Part shown: in pieces, positions 38,865-47,213 of the stretch
Position numbering within the stretch: the first letter of the stretch is position 1
Layout of the letters: each line of letters begins with the position of its first letter
Assembly: GCF_014650955.1 (NCBI RefSeq)
Contig: NZ_BMVY01000001.1
Location: forward strand, 868,001-932,000
Length of the DNA stretch: 64,000 nucleotides
From: Streptomyces tauricus
GTDB taxonomy: Bacteria > Actinomycetota > Actinomycetes > Streptomycetales > Streptomycetaceae
Direction of reading: 5' to 3'
Position numbers and translations under genes: made by a program
Notes under the pieces: generated by a model
Database searches by the model: none
Seen by the model: only the letters and a program-made list of their open reading frames with translations
Told to the model about the DNA's origin: nothing

Positions 38865-38963
38865 GTGCCCAGCCTCGCACCGCGCTGTCCGCCATGCCGC
38901 CCCCGGACCTCGACGTCCCTGTTTCGTAAGGATCCGATGCCCGAAATGCGCATTTCGCGTTCG

Positions 38964-38976
38964 TAGGGTGAAGGAC
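38964..38976 (+). promoter_or_regulatory. -10 element TAGGGT, 7 nt before the glycosyltransferase GTG
   Basis: TAGGGT (38964-38969) and seven bases precede the GTG at 38977. It is the third TAGGGT-N7-start in the window. It lies in the gap between the divergent response regulator and the glycosyltransferase operon. Confidence 0.55.
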
Positions 38977-39702
38977 GTGACAACCCCTCCTCCCTCCCCC
39001 CGTGTCGACGTGGTCCTCCCGTGCCTGAACGAGGCCGAGGCCCTGCCCTGGGTCCTCGCCCGGATCCCGCCCGGCTGGCGGGCTCTCGTCGTGGACAACG
39101 GCTCCACCGACGGCTCGGCCGATGTGGCCCGCGCTCTCGGCGCGAGCGTCGTCCACGAGCCGCGCCGCGGCTTCGGGGCCGCCTGCCACGCGGGGCTCGC
39201 CGCCGCCACCGCCGACATCGTCTGCTTCTGCGACTGCGACGCCTCACTCGATCCGTCGCTCCTCATCCCCTTCGTACGTCAAGTGCGGGAAGGAGACGCC
39301 GACTTGGTGCTGGGGCGACGCCGCCCGAAAGGCCGGTCCGCCTGGCCCGCCCACGCCAGGGCCGGAAATTTCGCGCTCGCCCGGCTGCTGCGCCGCCGCA
39401 CCGGGCTCCGGCTGCACGACCTCGGTCCGCTGCGCGCCGCCCGCCGCGCACCCCTGCTGGCCCTCGGGCTCACCGACCGGCGCAGCGGCTATCCGCTGCA
39501 GATGGTCGTCCGCGCCGCCGACGCGGGCTGGCGGATCGCCGAGCACGACGTGCCCTACCTGCCCCGTACGGGCTCCTCCAAGGTGACCGGGACCTGGCTC
39601 GGCACCTGGCAGGCCGTCCGTGACATGAGCCGGGTACTGGCCGAACCCGCATCCCCCACCTCAGCCGTAGCCCCGACTCCTCAAGGAGGCATCCCCCGAT
39701 GA
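38977..39702 (+). CDS. Family 2 glycosyltransferase
   Basis: A 241-residue GT-A enzyme of the dolichyl-phosphate-mannose-synthase-like group. VDVVLPCLNEAEALPWVL opens the nucleotide-binding region, VVDNGSTDGSADVA follows, and the catalytic metal site is the DCDAS in VCFCDCDASLD. SGYPLQMVVRA and RTGSSKVTGTW are family motifs. No transmembrane tail is present. It overlaps the DUF2064 gene by 4 nt and heads a three-gene operon. Confidence 0.9.
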   Translation: MTTPPPSPRVDVVLPCLNEAEALPWVLARIPPGWRALVVDNGSTDGSADVARALGASVVHEPRRGFGAACHAGLAAATADIVCFCDCDASLDPSLLIPFVRQVREGDADLVLGRRRPKGRSAWPAHARAGNFALARLLRRRTGLRLHDLGPLRAARRAPLLALGLTDRRSGYPLQMVVRAADAGWRIAEHDVPYLPRTGSSKVTGTWLGTWQAVRDMSRVLAEPASPTSAVAPTPQGGIPR

Positions 39703-40316
39703 CCACGCTGCTCGTCATCGCGAAGGAGCCACGACCGGGGCAGGTCAAGACCCGGCTCACTCCGCCGTTCACCCCGGCCGAGGCCGCAGCCCTCGCCGAG
39801 GCGGCGCTAGCCGACACCCTGAGCGCCGTGGCAGCCACACCTGCCACCCGCCGGGTCCTCGTCCTGGAAGGGGCGCCGGGCCCGTGGCTGCCGCCCGGCT
39901 TCGACGTCGTGCCGCAGTGCGCCGGAGGTCTCGACGAGCGGCTGGCCGCGGCCTTCGCCGGCTGCGACGGCCCGGCCTTGCTCATCGGAATGGACACGCC
40001 CCAGGTGACACCGGCCCTGCTGACCGTGGACCTCGCGGACTGCGACGCCGTCTTCGGGCCGGCCGAGGACGGCGGTTTCTGGGCACTGGGGCTCGCCGAA
40101 CCCGACCCGCGGCTGCTGCGCGGGGTGCCGATGTCGACGCCCACCACCGGGGCCGTGCAGCGGGGCCGGCTCCTCGCCGCCGGGCTGCGCGTACGCGATC
40201 TGCCACCGCTGCGGGACGTCGACACGGCGGCCGATGCCGAGGCGGTCGCCGCGCTCGCGCCCCAGGGCCGCTTCGCCGCCCGTCTCGCCGGACTCACGGC
40301 GGTCGCGGGCCGATGA
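39699..40316 (+). CDS. DUF2064 / TIGR04282 nucleotidyl-glycosyltransferase-like protein
   Basis: A 205-residue Rossmann-like protein of the TIGR04282 family (named after arsenosugar biosynthesis). Diagnostic stretches are LLVIAKEPRPGQVKTRLTPP, LIGMDTPQVTPALL and DAVFGPAEDGGFWALGL. These enzymes resemble nucleotidyltransferases such as CofC. AAGGAGG lies 8 nt upstream, and the ATG overlaps the previous stop. It is coupled to the methyltransferase by another 4-nt overlap. Confidence 0.88.
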   Translation: MTTLLVIAKEPRPGQVKTRLTPPFTPAEAAALAEAALADTLSAVAATPATRRVLVLEGAPGPWLPPGFDVVPQCAGGLDERLAAAFAGCDGPALLIGMDTPQVTPALLTVDLADCDAVFGPAEDGGFWALGLAEPDPRLLRGVPMSTPTTGAVQRGRLLAAGLRVRDLPPLRDVDTAADAEAVAALAPQGRFAARLAGLTAVAGR

Positions 40317-41215
40317 ACCTACCTGTACGACGACCTGTGAGGCGGCTTGTGAAGTGGCGTGTGACCGGTCCGAACAGCCGACCCCTGGACCAGTCTTCGG
40401 ACCGGCCCATGGACCGGCCCGAGGGCGAATTCGGCGTCGGTGAGCCCGTTCCGCCGTCGGCCCGGCCCGCGTGGGACGACGCCGACCCGTACACCCGCGC
40501 GTTGCGCACCGGTCGCGGCCCTCTCTTCCTGCGCCGGGCCGACGGGTGGTTGCTGCCGCTCGAAGTGGAACGCTGGTGCGCCCGCGCCGACGCGGTGGAC
40601 CTGGAGATCCTGGGCCGCTGCGAGGGTGCCGTGCTCGACATCGGCTGCGGCCCGGGCCGGCTCGTCGCGGAACTTGCCGGGCAGGGACGGCGGGTCCTCG
40701 GCATCGACGTCAGCGCGGCGGCCGTCAGCCGGACCGCGCGGCTCGGCGGCCCCGCCCTGTGCCGGTCCGTCTTCGAGCCGCTCCCCGCCGAGGGCCGGTG
40801 GGACACCGCGTTGCTGGTCGACGGCAATGTCGGCATCGGCGGTGATCCGCGCGCCCTCCTCGTCAGACTGGCCGACCTCCTGGTCCCGGCCGGGCTGCTG
40901 ATCGCCGAAACCGTGCCGGTGGACGTCGACGAGCGCGTCCGTGTGCACCTCACGGACACGCACGGCACTCTCGCGGCGCCGTGTACGCCGTTCCCCTGGG
41001 CCCGGATCGGGACACGCGCCCTGGTCCGGTACGCGACGCGCGCGGGCTGGACCGCCGTCGATCAGTGGACGACCGGCGGACGCTCCTTCGTCGCCCTGCG
41101 CAGCCGCGACCGGAGCGCCGCCCCGGAGAGGACGGCCGTGCTGAGCAGCCCACGGCCGAGGAAGCCGTCCGCCGGTGGCCCGGTTGCCATCCGGTACCGG
41201 CTGACCGGTTGGTGA
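40313..41215 (+). CDS. Class I SAM-dependent methyltransferase
   Basis: A 300-residue methyltransferase. SAM motif I is VLDIGCGPGRLVAELAGQG, followed by VLGIDVSAAAV; the C-terminal half (LLVDGNVGIGGDPRALL, LIAETVPVD) is typical of the domain. The ~50 N-terminal residues are Arg/Pro-rich. In related Streptomyces operons a membrane molybdopterin oxidoreductase follows (from memory), but here the operon ends. The start ATG overlaps the DUF2064 stop. Confidence 0.85.
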   Translation: MNLPVRRPVRRLVKWRVTGPNSRPLDQSSDRPMDRPEGEFGVGEPVPPSARPAWDDADPYTRALRTGRGPLFLRRADGWLLPLEVERWCARADAVDLEILGRCEGAVLDIGCGPGRLVAELAGQGRRVLGIDVSAAAVSRTARLGGPALCRSVFEPLPAEGRWDTALLVDGNVGIGGDPRALLVRLADLLVPAGLLIAETVPVDVDERVRVHLTDTHGTLAAPCTPFPWARIGTRALVRYATRAGWTAVDQWTTGGRSFVALRSRDRSAAPERTAVLSSPRPRKPSAGGPVAIRYRLTGW

Positions 41216-41424
41216 AGGCCTTCGTGCCCGTCGTGGGGACACCATCACCATTCTTTTGCTCGCCCGCCGCTCGAAGAGCCGCATTTTCACGCGCGGGTAT
41301 GGCAGGTTGTACCTCAGCCGGTCCCGTCACTTCCCCCCGTAGTGGCGGGCCCGGCGTTTTCGCGTCCGCCGACCTTGCGGACGACCCCGCCCCGCTCGTC
41401 GTACTTCTCGCCACACCTGTCTCG

Positions 41425-41832
41425 TCACGTCTCGTCGGGATCCGGTGGGGGAGGCCAGACGGGGCGATGGGCCTCGGGGAGTTCCAGCAGGGCCACCCCT
41501 ACCGCGCGGCGGACGGGCAACAGCTCCGTACTGCCCGTCAGTACGAGCAGCTCCGAGAGTCTGCGGCCCGCTCCGGCCAGGATGAGCTTGCCCTCCAGGC
41601 GTTTCAGCAGCCATCTGATCGCGAGCAGGCAGTTCAGCCCCCGTGAATCGCAGAAGACGAGAGCTGTCACATCGAGCACCAGGTGCCGTCGCCCCGCGTC
41701 GACGATGGTGGCGAGGGTGCCCAGGAAGTACTCCTCACAGCTCTGGTCGAGCTCGCCGCTGATCCGCAGGACCGCGCAGTGCTCGCAGTCGGTTATCTGG
41801 GTGATGGTCAGGCGGTGGGTCTGCGTTGACAT
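41425..41832 (-). CDS. STAS domain protein (anti-sigma factor antagonist-like)
   Basis: A 135-residue STAS-fold protein. VLRISGELDQSCEEYFLGTL and HLVLDVTALVFCDSRGLNCLL match anti-anti-sigma factors; the phosphorylatable serine is in CDSRGLN. Such proteins release a sigma factor by binding its anti-sigma kinase. No partner kinase or sigma gene is adjacent. The ATG at 41832 has GGGAGG 4 nt upstream; the longer open frame to 42204 is antisense to the lipoprotein gene. Confidence 0.85.
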   Translation of the reverse strand: MSTQTHRLTITQITDCEHCAVLRISGELDQSCEEYFLGTLATIVDAGRRHLVLDVTALVFCDSRGLNCLLAIRWLLKRLEGKLILAGAGRRLSELLVLTGSTELLPVRRAVGVALLELPEAHRPVWPPPPDPDET

Positions 41833-41980
41833 CACACCTCCCGGTTCCGGAGCCACGAGTGCCCTGTGGCACGACACCCGTACGCGTGCGTGTGCCCCGC
41901 ATTCGGGCGGGCAACGGGACGAAGCGAAACTCTCTGCACGCGGTGGAGTCGGCGCACCGGGACGTGTGAGGCTGACGCGC

Positions 41981-43465
41981 ATGAAGCCTCGCTCCGTCCT
42001 GCCCGCACTCGCTGTCTGCGCCGTCGGTGTCGTGCTCGCCCCGCTCACCGGATGCGGCGGTGGCAGCGGCAGCGGCGCCACGAGCCGGGAACCGTCGCCT
42101 TCCGAGGACGCGGCCTCGGTCTCGGCTTCCGGAGTGCCCGGCGTGCCCACGGAGAGCCGGCGGCCGTCGGCCGGGAAGGGGTCGGAGGACCCCGACGACA
42201 TCAACGGGGACGGCTTCCGCGACCTCGTCGTGCCGATCTCCGTCGGCGACGACCCGAACGATCCCCACCGCGACCAACGGGTCGGCGTGGTCTACGGATC
42301 GGCCAACGGGCTCGATCCCTCGACCCGTACGGTCCACGGACGCCGTGACCTGGGGCTGCCCGAGTCCCCGGAGAGTCAGATGGGCGCCGACAGCGTCGGC
42401 GCGGAGTCGGTGGTCACCGCCGATCTGGACGGTGACGGCTTCCCGGACCTCGTCACGTCCGTCCCGGGCGAGACCGTGGACGACGGACGGATATCCGCCA
42501 CGCGCACCGCCCCGTACGTGACCTGGGGCGGTCCCGACGGGCCCGGGACGAAGGCCGGTGGTGCCACGAGGGCGACCGAGGTGCGGCTGCCGCGCAGCGC
42601 GACCGCACTGGGCGTGGAGTCGGTCGTCCGCGGCGACTTCGACGGGGACGGCCACCACGACCTCGCGGCGCTCGCCGCCGACCACTCGTCCCTGGTGCTG
42701 CTGTACGGGCCCTTCACCCGCGCCGGTGTGCCCGCGCGCACCGACACCGGTCTGCCGTGGACGGAGGGCGATCTCGTCGCGGACGACATCGACCCGTCCG
42801 GCGAGCCGCGCGCGACCTCCCTGCTGCTGCACGGTCTGAGCGACGGCGAGCAGTCGGGGAACACCCTCTACACGGCCCGCCGGGGCGCTCTCCTCGCCGG
42901 GAGCGGCAAGCAGTTGCGCCGGGGCAACGCCCACGCGTTCGGTGACTTCGACGGCGACGGACAGCGTGACGTGGCCATCGGGGACGACGGCGGCCGCAAC
43001 AACGAACCGGGTTTCGAGACCGAGGCGCCCGACGTGGCCGGATCTCTCGCGGTCTACCCCGGCAGCGGCGCGGCCCCCGTCACCCGGCAACTGCCCGAGG
43101 TGCCGAAGAAGCTGAGCACCTATTACGGGCCCGGTGGTTTCGCGGCGGCCGATCCCGACGGCGACGGCCGCGACGGCGTTCTGGTCGCCACGTACGAGGG
43201 GGCCACGCTCATCGACGGTGACCGGCGCATCCCCGTGCTGCGTCAGGGGCCCGCGAAGGCCGACGGCAGGAAGACGGCCGCGAAGTGGCGCCACGCCCGG
43301 CCGGCCGGTGCCGCCGACTTCGACGGCGACGGCAAGGACGAGCTGATCCTCAACTGGTCGTCCGGCGCGTTGTTCGGTCTCTACGGCCTGCACCCCACGC
43401 ACTGGTGGATCACCGAGGGCACCTCGTCCCGCGATCAGGCGTCCTTCGCGACGACGGGCGCGTAG
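41981..43465 (+). CDS. FG-GAP/VCBS repeat lipoprotein
   Basis: A 494-residue secreted lipoprotein with lipobox LTGC (C25). After a Ser/Pro-rich linker there are repeated calcium-binding DxDGDGxxD motifs: DINGDGFRDLV, DLDGDGFPDLV, DFDGDGHHDLA, DFDGDGQRDVA, DPDGDGRDGVL and DFDGDGKDELI. This is an integrin-alpha-like beta-propeller, probably an exported surface protein. Catalysis is not evident. The start ATG lacks a strong ribosome site; an in-frame GTG 15 nt upstream is possible. It overlaps the convergent DUF5990 gene by 31 bp. Confidence 0.85.
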   Translation: MKPRSVLPALAVCAVGVVLAPLTGCGGGSGSGATSREPSPSEDAASVSASGVPGVPTESRRPSAGKGSEDPDDINGDGFRDLVVPISVGDDPNDPHRDQRVGVVYGSANGLDPSTRTVHGRRDLGLPESPESQMGADSVGAESVVTADLDGDGFPDLVTSVPGETVDDGRISATRTAPYVTWGGPDGPGTKAGGATRATEVRLPRSATALGVESVVRGDFDGDGHHDLAALAADHSSLVLLYGPFTRAGVPARTDTGLPWTEGDLVADDIDPSGEPRATSLLLHGLSDGEQSGNTLYTARRGALLAGSGKQLRRGNAHAFGDFDGDGQRDVAIGDDGGRNNEPGFETEAPDVAGSLAVYPGSGAAPVTRQLPEVPKKLSTYYGPGGFAAADPDGDGRDGVLVATYEGATLIDGDRRIPVLRQGPAKADGRKTAAKWRHARPAGAADFDGDGKDELILNWSSGALFGLYGLHPTHWWITEGTSSRDQASFATTGA

Positions 43466-43932
43466 GTGTCGCGTTCGGCGGTCCAGGTGACGTGCGGGGG
43501 TACGACCCGTGCGCACAGGGGGCCGCCCTGGGGGTCTGTCAGGCCCAGGCGTGCGACCAGTACGCCCTCGCGTGCGGCCTCCGCGAGTACGTCCGCGGGG
43601 ACCATGTCGAGCATGAGCTTGGCGCGCCGGAACATCGAGAAGACGCCCTCCTCGTCGACCGTGCCCCAGGACAGGTAGACGAAGCGGCGGCCCAGACGGT
43701 CCTGCACGTAGGGGCCCTTCACGTCGGTGCCGGTCGGCGTCGCCGTCGCCGTGCACTCCAGGGTCCAGGTCGCCGACGGCGCGTCCCCCGGGTGGGGGTC
43801 GAGCAGTTCGCCCGGCCGGTCACGGCGTTGTACGGCGACGTAGAGGTCGCGGGGCTCCGACGGGCCGTTGCGGCTGGTGGGGACGGGGTGGGTGCGGCCG
43901 GGGAGGTCGACGGCGTCGATACGGATGCGCAT
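43435..43932 (-). CDS. DUF5990 family protein
   Basis: A 165-residue actinobacterial protein. The conserved stretches are IDAVDLPGRTH, YVAVQRRDRPGELLDPHPGD, ATWTLECTATATPTGTDVKG, RFVYLSWGTVDEEG and FRRAKLMLDMVP. Function unknown. The ATG at 43932 starts the conserved part; an ATG four codons upstream is also possible. It lies downstream of gabD on the same strand, separated by a hairpin-rich repeat. Confidence 0.8.
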   Translation of the reverse strand: MRIRIDAVDLPGRTHPVPTSRNGPSEPRDLYVAVQRRDRPGELLDPHPGDAPSATWTLECTATATPTGTDVKGPYVQDRLGRRFVYLSWGTVDEEGVFSMFRRAKLMLDMVPADVLAEAAREGVLVARLGLTDPQGGPLCARVVPPHVTWTAERDTYAPVVAKDA

Positions 43933-44008
43933 GGGGGTCATCATGCCGCCGTGGACGGCGGATGTGGCCCCCGGGCCTGTGCCGCCGGGCCCGCGGGTCC
44001 GCTGCCGC

Positions 44009-44055
44009 GGGGGGGGGTGGGGGTGTTGGGGGGGTCGGTGTTGGGGGGTGGGGAG
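44009..44055 (+). repeat. G-run tract with G-quadruplex potential
   Basis: The + strand has G runs of about 9, 5, 7, 6 and 4 separated by 1-10 bases (44009-44055). The density is enough for a stable G-quadruplex. It lies between gabD and the DUF5990 gene, so the minus-strand transcript carries the C-rich strand. Confidence 0.7.
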
Positions 44056-44061
44056 GTGCGG

Positions 44062-44152
44062 GTGCGTTGTGGCTGGGCGCGCCGTTCCCCGCGCCCCTTT
44101 GGGGCGCCCCAGGGTGGGCGCCTGTTGGAAGGGGCGTCCCCCTTCGGGGCGC
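44062..44152. terminator. Hairpin-rich intergenic element downstream of gabD
   Basis: GCGCCCC (44091-44097) pairs with GGGGCGC (44101-44107) around TTT, and a second hairpin follows (GGGGCGTCCCCC with GGGGCGC). The phrase GTTCCCCGCGCCCCT belongs to an intergenic element I know to be widespread in Streptomyces genomes, usually acting as a terminator. It starts within 6 nt of the gabD stop. Confidence 0.65.
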
Positions 44153-44157
44153 TCTCT

Positions 44158-45597
44158 TCACGTCCTCGGGATCGCCACGTACTGGTAGTCCAGGAACTCG
44201 TCCATGCCCACTCGGCCGCCCTCTCGGCCCAGGCCGGACTGTTTGACGCCGCCGAAGGGGGCCGCCGGGTTCGAGACGAGGCCGGTGTTGAGGCCCACCA
44301 TGCCGACCTCGAGACGTTCGCCGACCCGGAGGGCGCGGTCCAGGGCCTCGGTGAAGACGTAGCCGACCAGCCCCCACGGGGTGTCGTTGGCACGGCGGAC
44401 CACCTCGTCCTCGTCGTCGAAGGTGAGGATCGCGGCCACCGGACCGAAGATCTCCGTGTCCATCAGACGGCTGCCGGGGTCGACGTCGGCGAGCACGGTC
44501 GGCGGGTAGAAGCACCCCGGGCCCGCGGGCGTACGGCCGCCGACGAGCACCCGGGCGCCGCGTTCCACCGCGTCGGCGACGAGGTCCGCCACCTTGGCGC
44601 GCCCCTCGGCGTCGATCAGCGGGCCCACGTCGACTCCGGCCCGGGTACCGGGGCCGACCACGAGCGCCCCCATCCGCCGGGACAGCCGCTGCCCGAACTC
44701 CTCCGCCACCGACCGGTGCGCGAAGAAGCGGTTGGCGGCCGTGCACGCCTCCCCCATGTTGCGCATCTTGGCGGTCATCGCGCCGTCCACGGCCTTCTCC
44801 AGGTCGGCGTCGCCGAAGACGATGAAGGGCGCGTTGCCGCCCAGCTCCATCGAGGTGCGCACGACGGCGTCCGCGCACTGCGCCAGCAGCAGCCGCCCGA
44901 CCTGCGTGGAGCCGGTGAAGGACAGTTTGCGGATGCGCCCGCCGCGCAGCAGCGGCTCGCAGACCTCGCTGGCGCGCGAGGTGGTGACGACGTTCAGGAC
45001 GCCGTCCGGCAGCCCGGCCTCCTTGAGGATCGCGGCCAGCGCGAGGCTGGACAGCGGTGTCTGCGGAGCCGGTTTGAGCACCATCGTGCAGCCGGCCGCG
45101 ATCGCCGGGCCGATCTTGCGTGCGCCCATGGCCAGCGGGAAGTTCCACGGGGTGATCAGCAGACAGGGGCCGACCGGGCGGCGCGAGAGCAGCATGCGGT
45201 GCCGGCCGTCGGGCAGCGTGCCGTAGCCGCCGTCGACGCGTACGGCCTCCTCGGAGAACCAGCGGAAGAACTCGGCGGCGTACACCACCTCTCCCCTGGC
45301 CTCGGCGAGCGGCTTGCCCATCTCGGACGTCATCACCTGCGCGAGCTCGTCGGTCCGTTCGAGGACCAGCTCGTGTGCGCGGCGCAGGATCTCGCTGCGG
45401 GCCCGGGGTGCGGTACGGGCCCACGCCTCCTGGGCCTGTATGGCGGCCTCCTCCGCGAGCCTGGCCTCCTTGAGTCCTCCGTCGGCGACATGGCAGAGGA
45501 TCTCCCCGGTCGCGGGGTCGTCGACGGGCATGGTGGCGCCGTCCGCGGCATCCACCCAGGCACCCCCGATGAACAACCGGGTCGGTGTGTCGGTCAT
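44158..45597 (-). CDS. gabD: Succinate-semialdehyde dehydrogenase (NAD(P)+)
   Basis: A 479-residue aldehyde dehydrogenase that oxidises succinic semialdehyde to succinate. Catalytic glutamate is in SMELGGNAPFIVF and catalytic cysteine in MGEACTAANRFFAH. NAD-site motifs are ITPWNFPLAM, LKPAPQTPLS and FTGSTQVGRLLL. It is 94 nt downstream of a 4-aminobutyrate-type aminotransferase on the same strand, giving a complete GABA shunt. Length is normal for GabD. Confidence 0.92.
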   Translation of the reverse strand: MTDTPTRLFIGGAWVDAADGATMPVDDPATGEILCHVADGGLKEARLAEEAAIQAQEAWARTAPRARSEILRRAHELVLERTDELAQVMTSEMGKPLAEARGEVVYAAEFFRWFSEEAVRVDGGYGTLPDGRHRMLLSRRPVGPCLLITPWNFPLAMGARKIGPAIAAGCTMVLKPAPQTPLSSLALAAILKEAGLPDGVLNVVTTSRASEVCEPLLRGGRIRKLSFTGSTQVGRLLLAQCADAVVRTSMELGGNAPFIVFGDADLEKAVDGAMTAKMRNMGEACTAANRFFAHRSVAEEFGQRLSRRMGALVVGPGTRAGVDVGPLIDAEGRAKVADLVADAVERGARVLVGGRTPAGPGCFYPPTVLADVDPGSRLMDTEIFGPVAAILTFDDEDEVVRRANDTPWGLVGYVFTEALDRALRVGERLEVGMVGLNTGLVSNPAAPFGGVKQSGLGREGGRVGMDEFLDYQYVAIPRT

Positions 45598-45691
45598 CGC
45601 GTCGCTCCTGAGTCGGGTGTCACCACTGGATCGATACCGGATCGGTCGGCGGTCGGCGGTCGGGGGTCGGCGGCAGCGGGGGTCGGGTCCG

Positions 45692-46972
45692 TCATCGGTC
45701 CGAGGCCGGTGCCGGTGCCGGTGCCGTACCGGCCTCCACCGCCGACGCCCACGCCCGCAGACCCGCGTCCACCGCCGTCTCGTCGATCACCAGCGCCGGG
45801 ATCATGCGGACGACCTGGTTCCAGGCGCCGCACAGCAGCAGGAGCAGGCCCTCGTCGACGGCGGCCCGCTGGACGCGGGCGGCGGTCTCGGGGTCGGGGC
45901 CGCCGTCCGCGTCGACGAACTCGCTGCCCAGCATCAGCCCGAGGCCGCGTACGTCCCCGATGGCCGGCGTCCGGTCGGCCACCGCCTCCAGGCCCTGGCG
46001 CAGCCGTGCCCCCATCGCCTCCGCGTTCTCGACCAGCTTCTCGTCGCGTACGACGTCGAGGGTGGCGCAGGCCGCGGCGCAGGCCACCGCGTTGGCGCCG
46101 TAGGTGCCGCCCTGCGAGCCGGGCCATGCCCTGGCCATCAGTTCCTCGGGGGCGGCGATACCGGACAGCGGGAATCCGCTGGCCAGTCCCTTGGCGGTGA
46201 TCAGGATGTCGGGGGTGACACCGAAGTGGTCGTGTCCCCAGAACCGGCCGGTGCGGCCCACTCCCGTCTGCACCTCGTCCAGGATCAGCAGGAAGCCGTG
46301 CCGGTCGGCGCGTTCGCGCAGCCCTTCCATGAAGGCGCGGGTCGCGGGCACGTATCCGCCTTCGCCGAGCACCGGTTCGACGATCACGGCGGCCGTGTCG
46401 GCGGGCGAGGAGATCGTCTGGAGTGTGTAGTCGAGCTCTTTGAGGGCGAAGCGGGTGGCGGTCTCCTCGTCCCAGCCGTACCGGTAGGCCGTCGGGAACG
46501 GGGTGACGACCACGCCGCTCATCAGCGGGGAGAAGCCGGAGCGGAAGCGGGTGCCGGAGGTCGTCATGGCGGCGGCGGCCACGGTCCGGCCGTGGAATCC
46601 GCCGTGGCAGACCAGCACGTTCGGGCGGCCGGTGGCCTGCCGGGCCAGCCGCAGCGCGGCCTCCACCGCCTCGCTCCCGGAGTTGGCGAAGAAGAGGCTG
46701 TCGAGTCCGGCGGGCAGCACCTCGCCGAGTTTGCCGACGAGCCGGCGCAGGGGCTGGTGCATGACCGTCGTGTACTGGCCGTGGACGAGCCTGCCCACCT
46801 GGTCCTGGGCGGCCTCGACGACCCTGGGGTGGCAGTGCCCGGTGCTGGTGACCCCGATGCCCGCGGTGAAGTCCAGATAGCGGCGGCCGTCCTCACCGAA
46901 GAGGTGGACGCCCTCGCCCCGGACCGCCACCACGGGAGTGGCCTGGCGAAGGTGCGGCGACAGTGAGGTCAT
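45692..46972 (-). CDS. gabT: 4-Aminobutyrate-type aminotransferase (class III)
   Basis: A 426-residue PLP enzyme that moves the amino group of GABA to 2-oxoglutarate. The PLP lysine is in LITAKGLASGFPLSG; LILDEVQTGVGRTG holds the cofactor aspartate, and NSGSEAVEAALRLAR and VCHGGFHGRTVAA are class-III motifs. GGGAG is 7 nt before the ATG at 46972; the longer frame to 47107 runs into the promoter region. It is followed by gabD and divergent from a PucR regulator. Confidence 0.88.
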   Translation of the reverse strand: MTSLSPHLRQATPVVAVRGEGVHLFGEDGRRYLDFTAGIGVTSTGHCHPRVVEAAQDQVGRLVHGQYTTVMHQPLRRLVGKLGEVLPAGLDSLFFANSGSEAVEAALRLARQATGRPNVLVCHGGFHGRTVAAAAMTTSGTRFRSGFSPLMSGVVVTPFPTAYRYGWDEETATRFALKELDYTLQTISSPADTAAVIVEPVLGEGGYVPATRAFMEGLRERADRHGFLLILDEVQTGVGRTGRFWGHDHFGVTPDILITAKGLASGFPLSGIAAPEELMARAWPGSQGGTYGANAVACAAACATLDVVRDEKLVENAEAMGARLRQGLEAVADRTPAIGDVRGLGLMLGSEFVDADGGPDPETAARVQRAAVDEGLLLLLCGAWNQVVRMIPALVIDETAVDAGLRAWASAVEAGTAPAPAPASDR

Positions 46973-47213
46973 GTTCGTCTCCCGGCCGTGCGTTGTCGTC
47001 CACGTCGTCCACTCCGGTGTTCCGGCACGTCGAGCATCTCGACCGGGACGGCGGGCGACAACGCGTGATCTGTCCGACGCGGCGCCGGGGTTCGGACGGT
47101 GTGTCAACCGACCGAGGCCCGGCGCCCCTCCCTGACCTGCGCGATGGCTCTCGCCCCGCTCTCACGCAGGTCGGCCGCGCTTGTCACAGTGTCCGGGCGG
47201 GCAGGCACGCATC

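Noticed and set aside
41216..41424. Remnant of a molybdopterin oxidoreductase after the methyltransferase
   Set aside because: Translations in all frames show no family motif. The stretch is simply intergenic.
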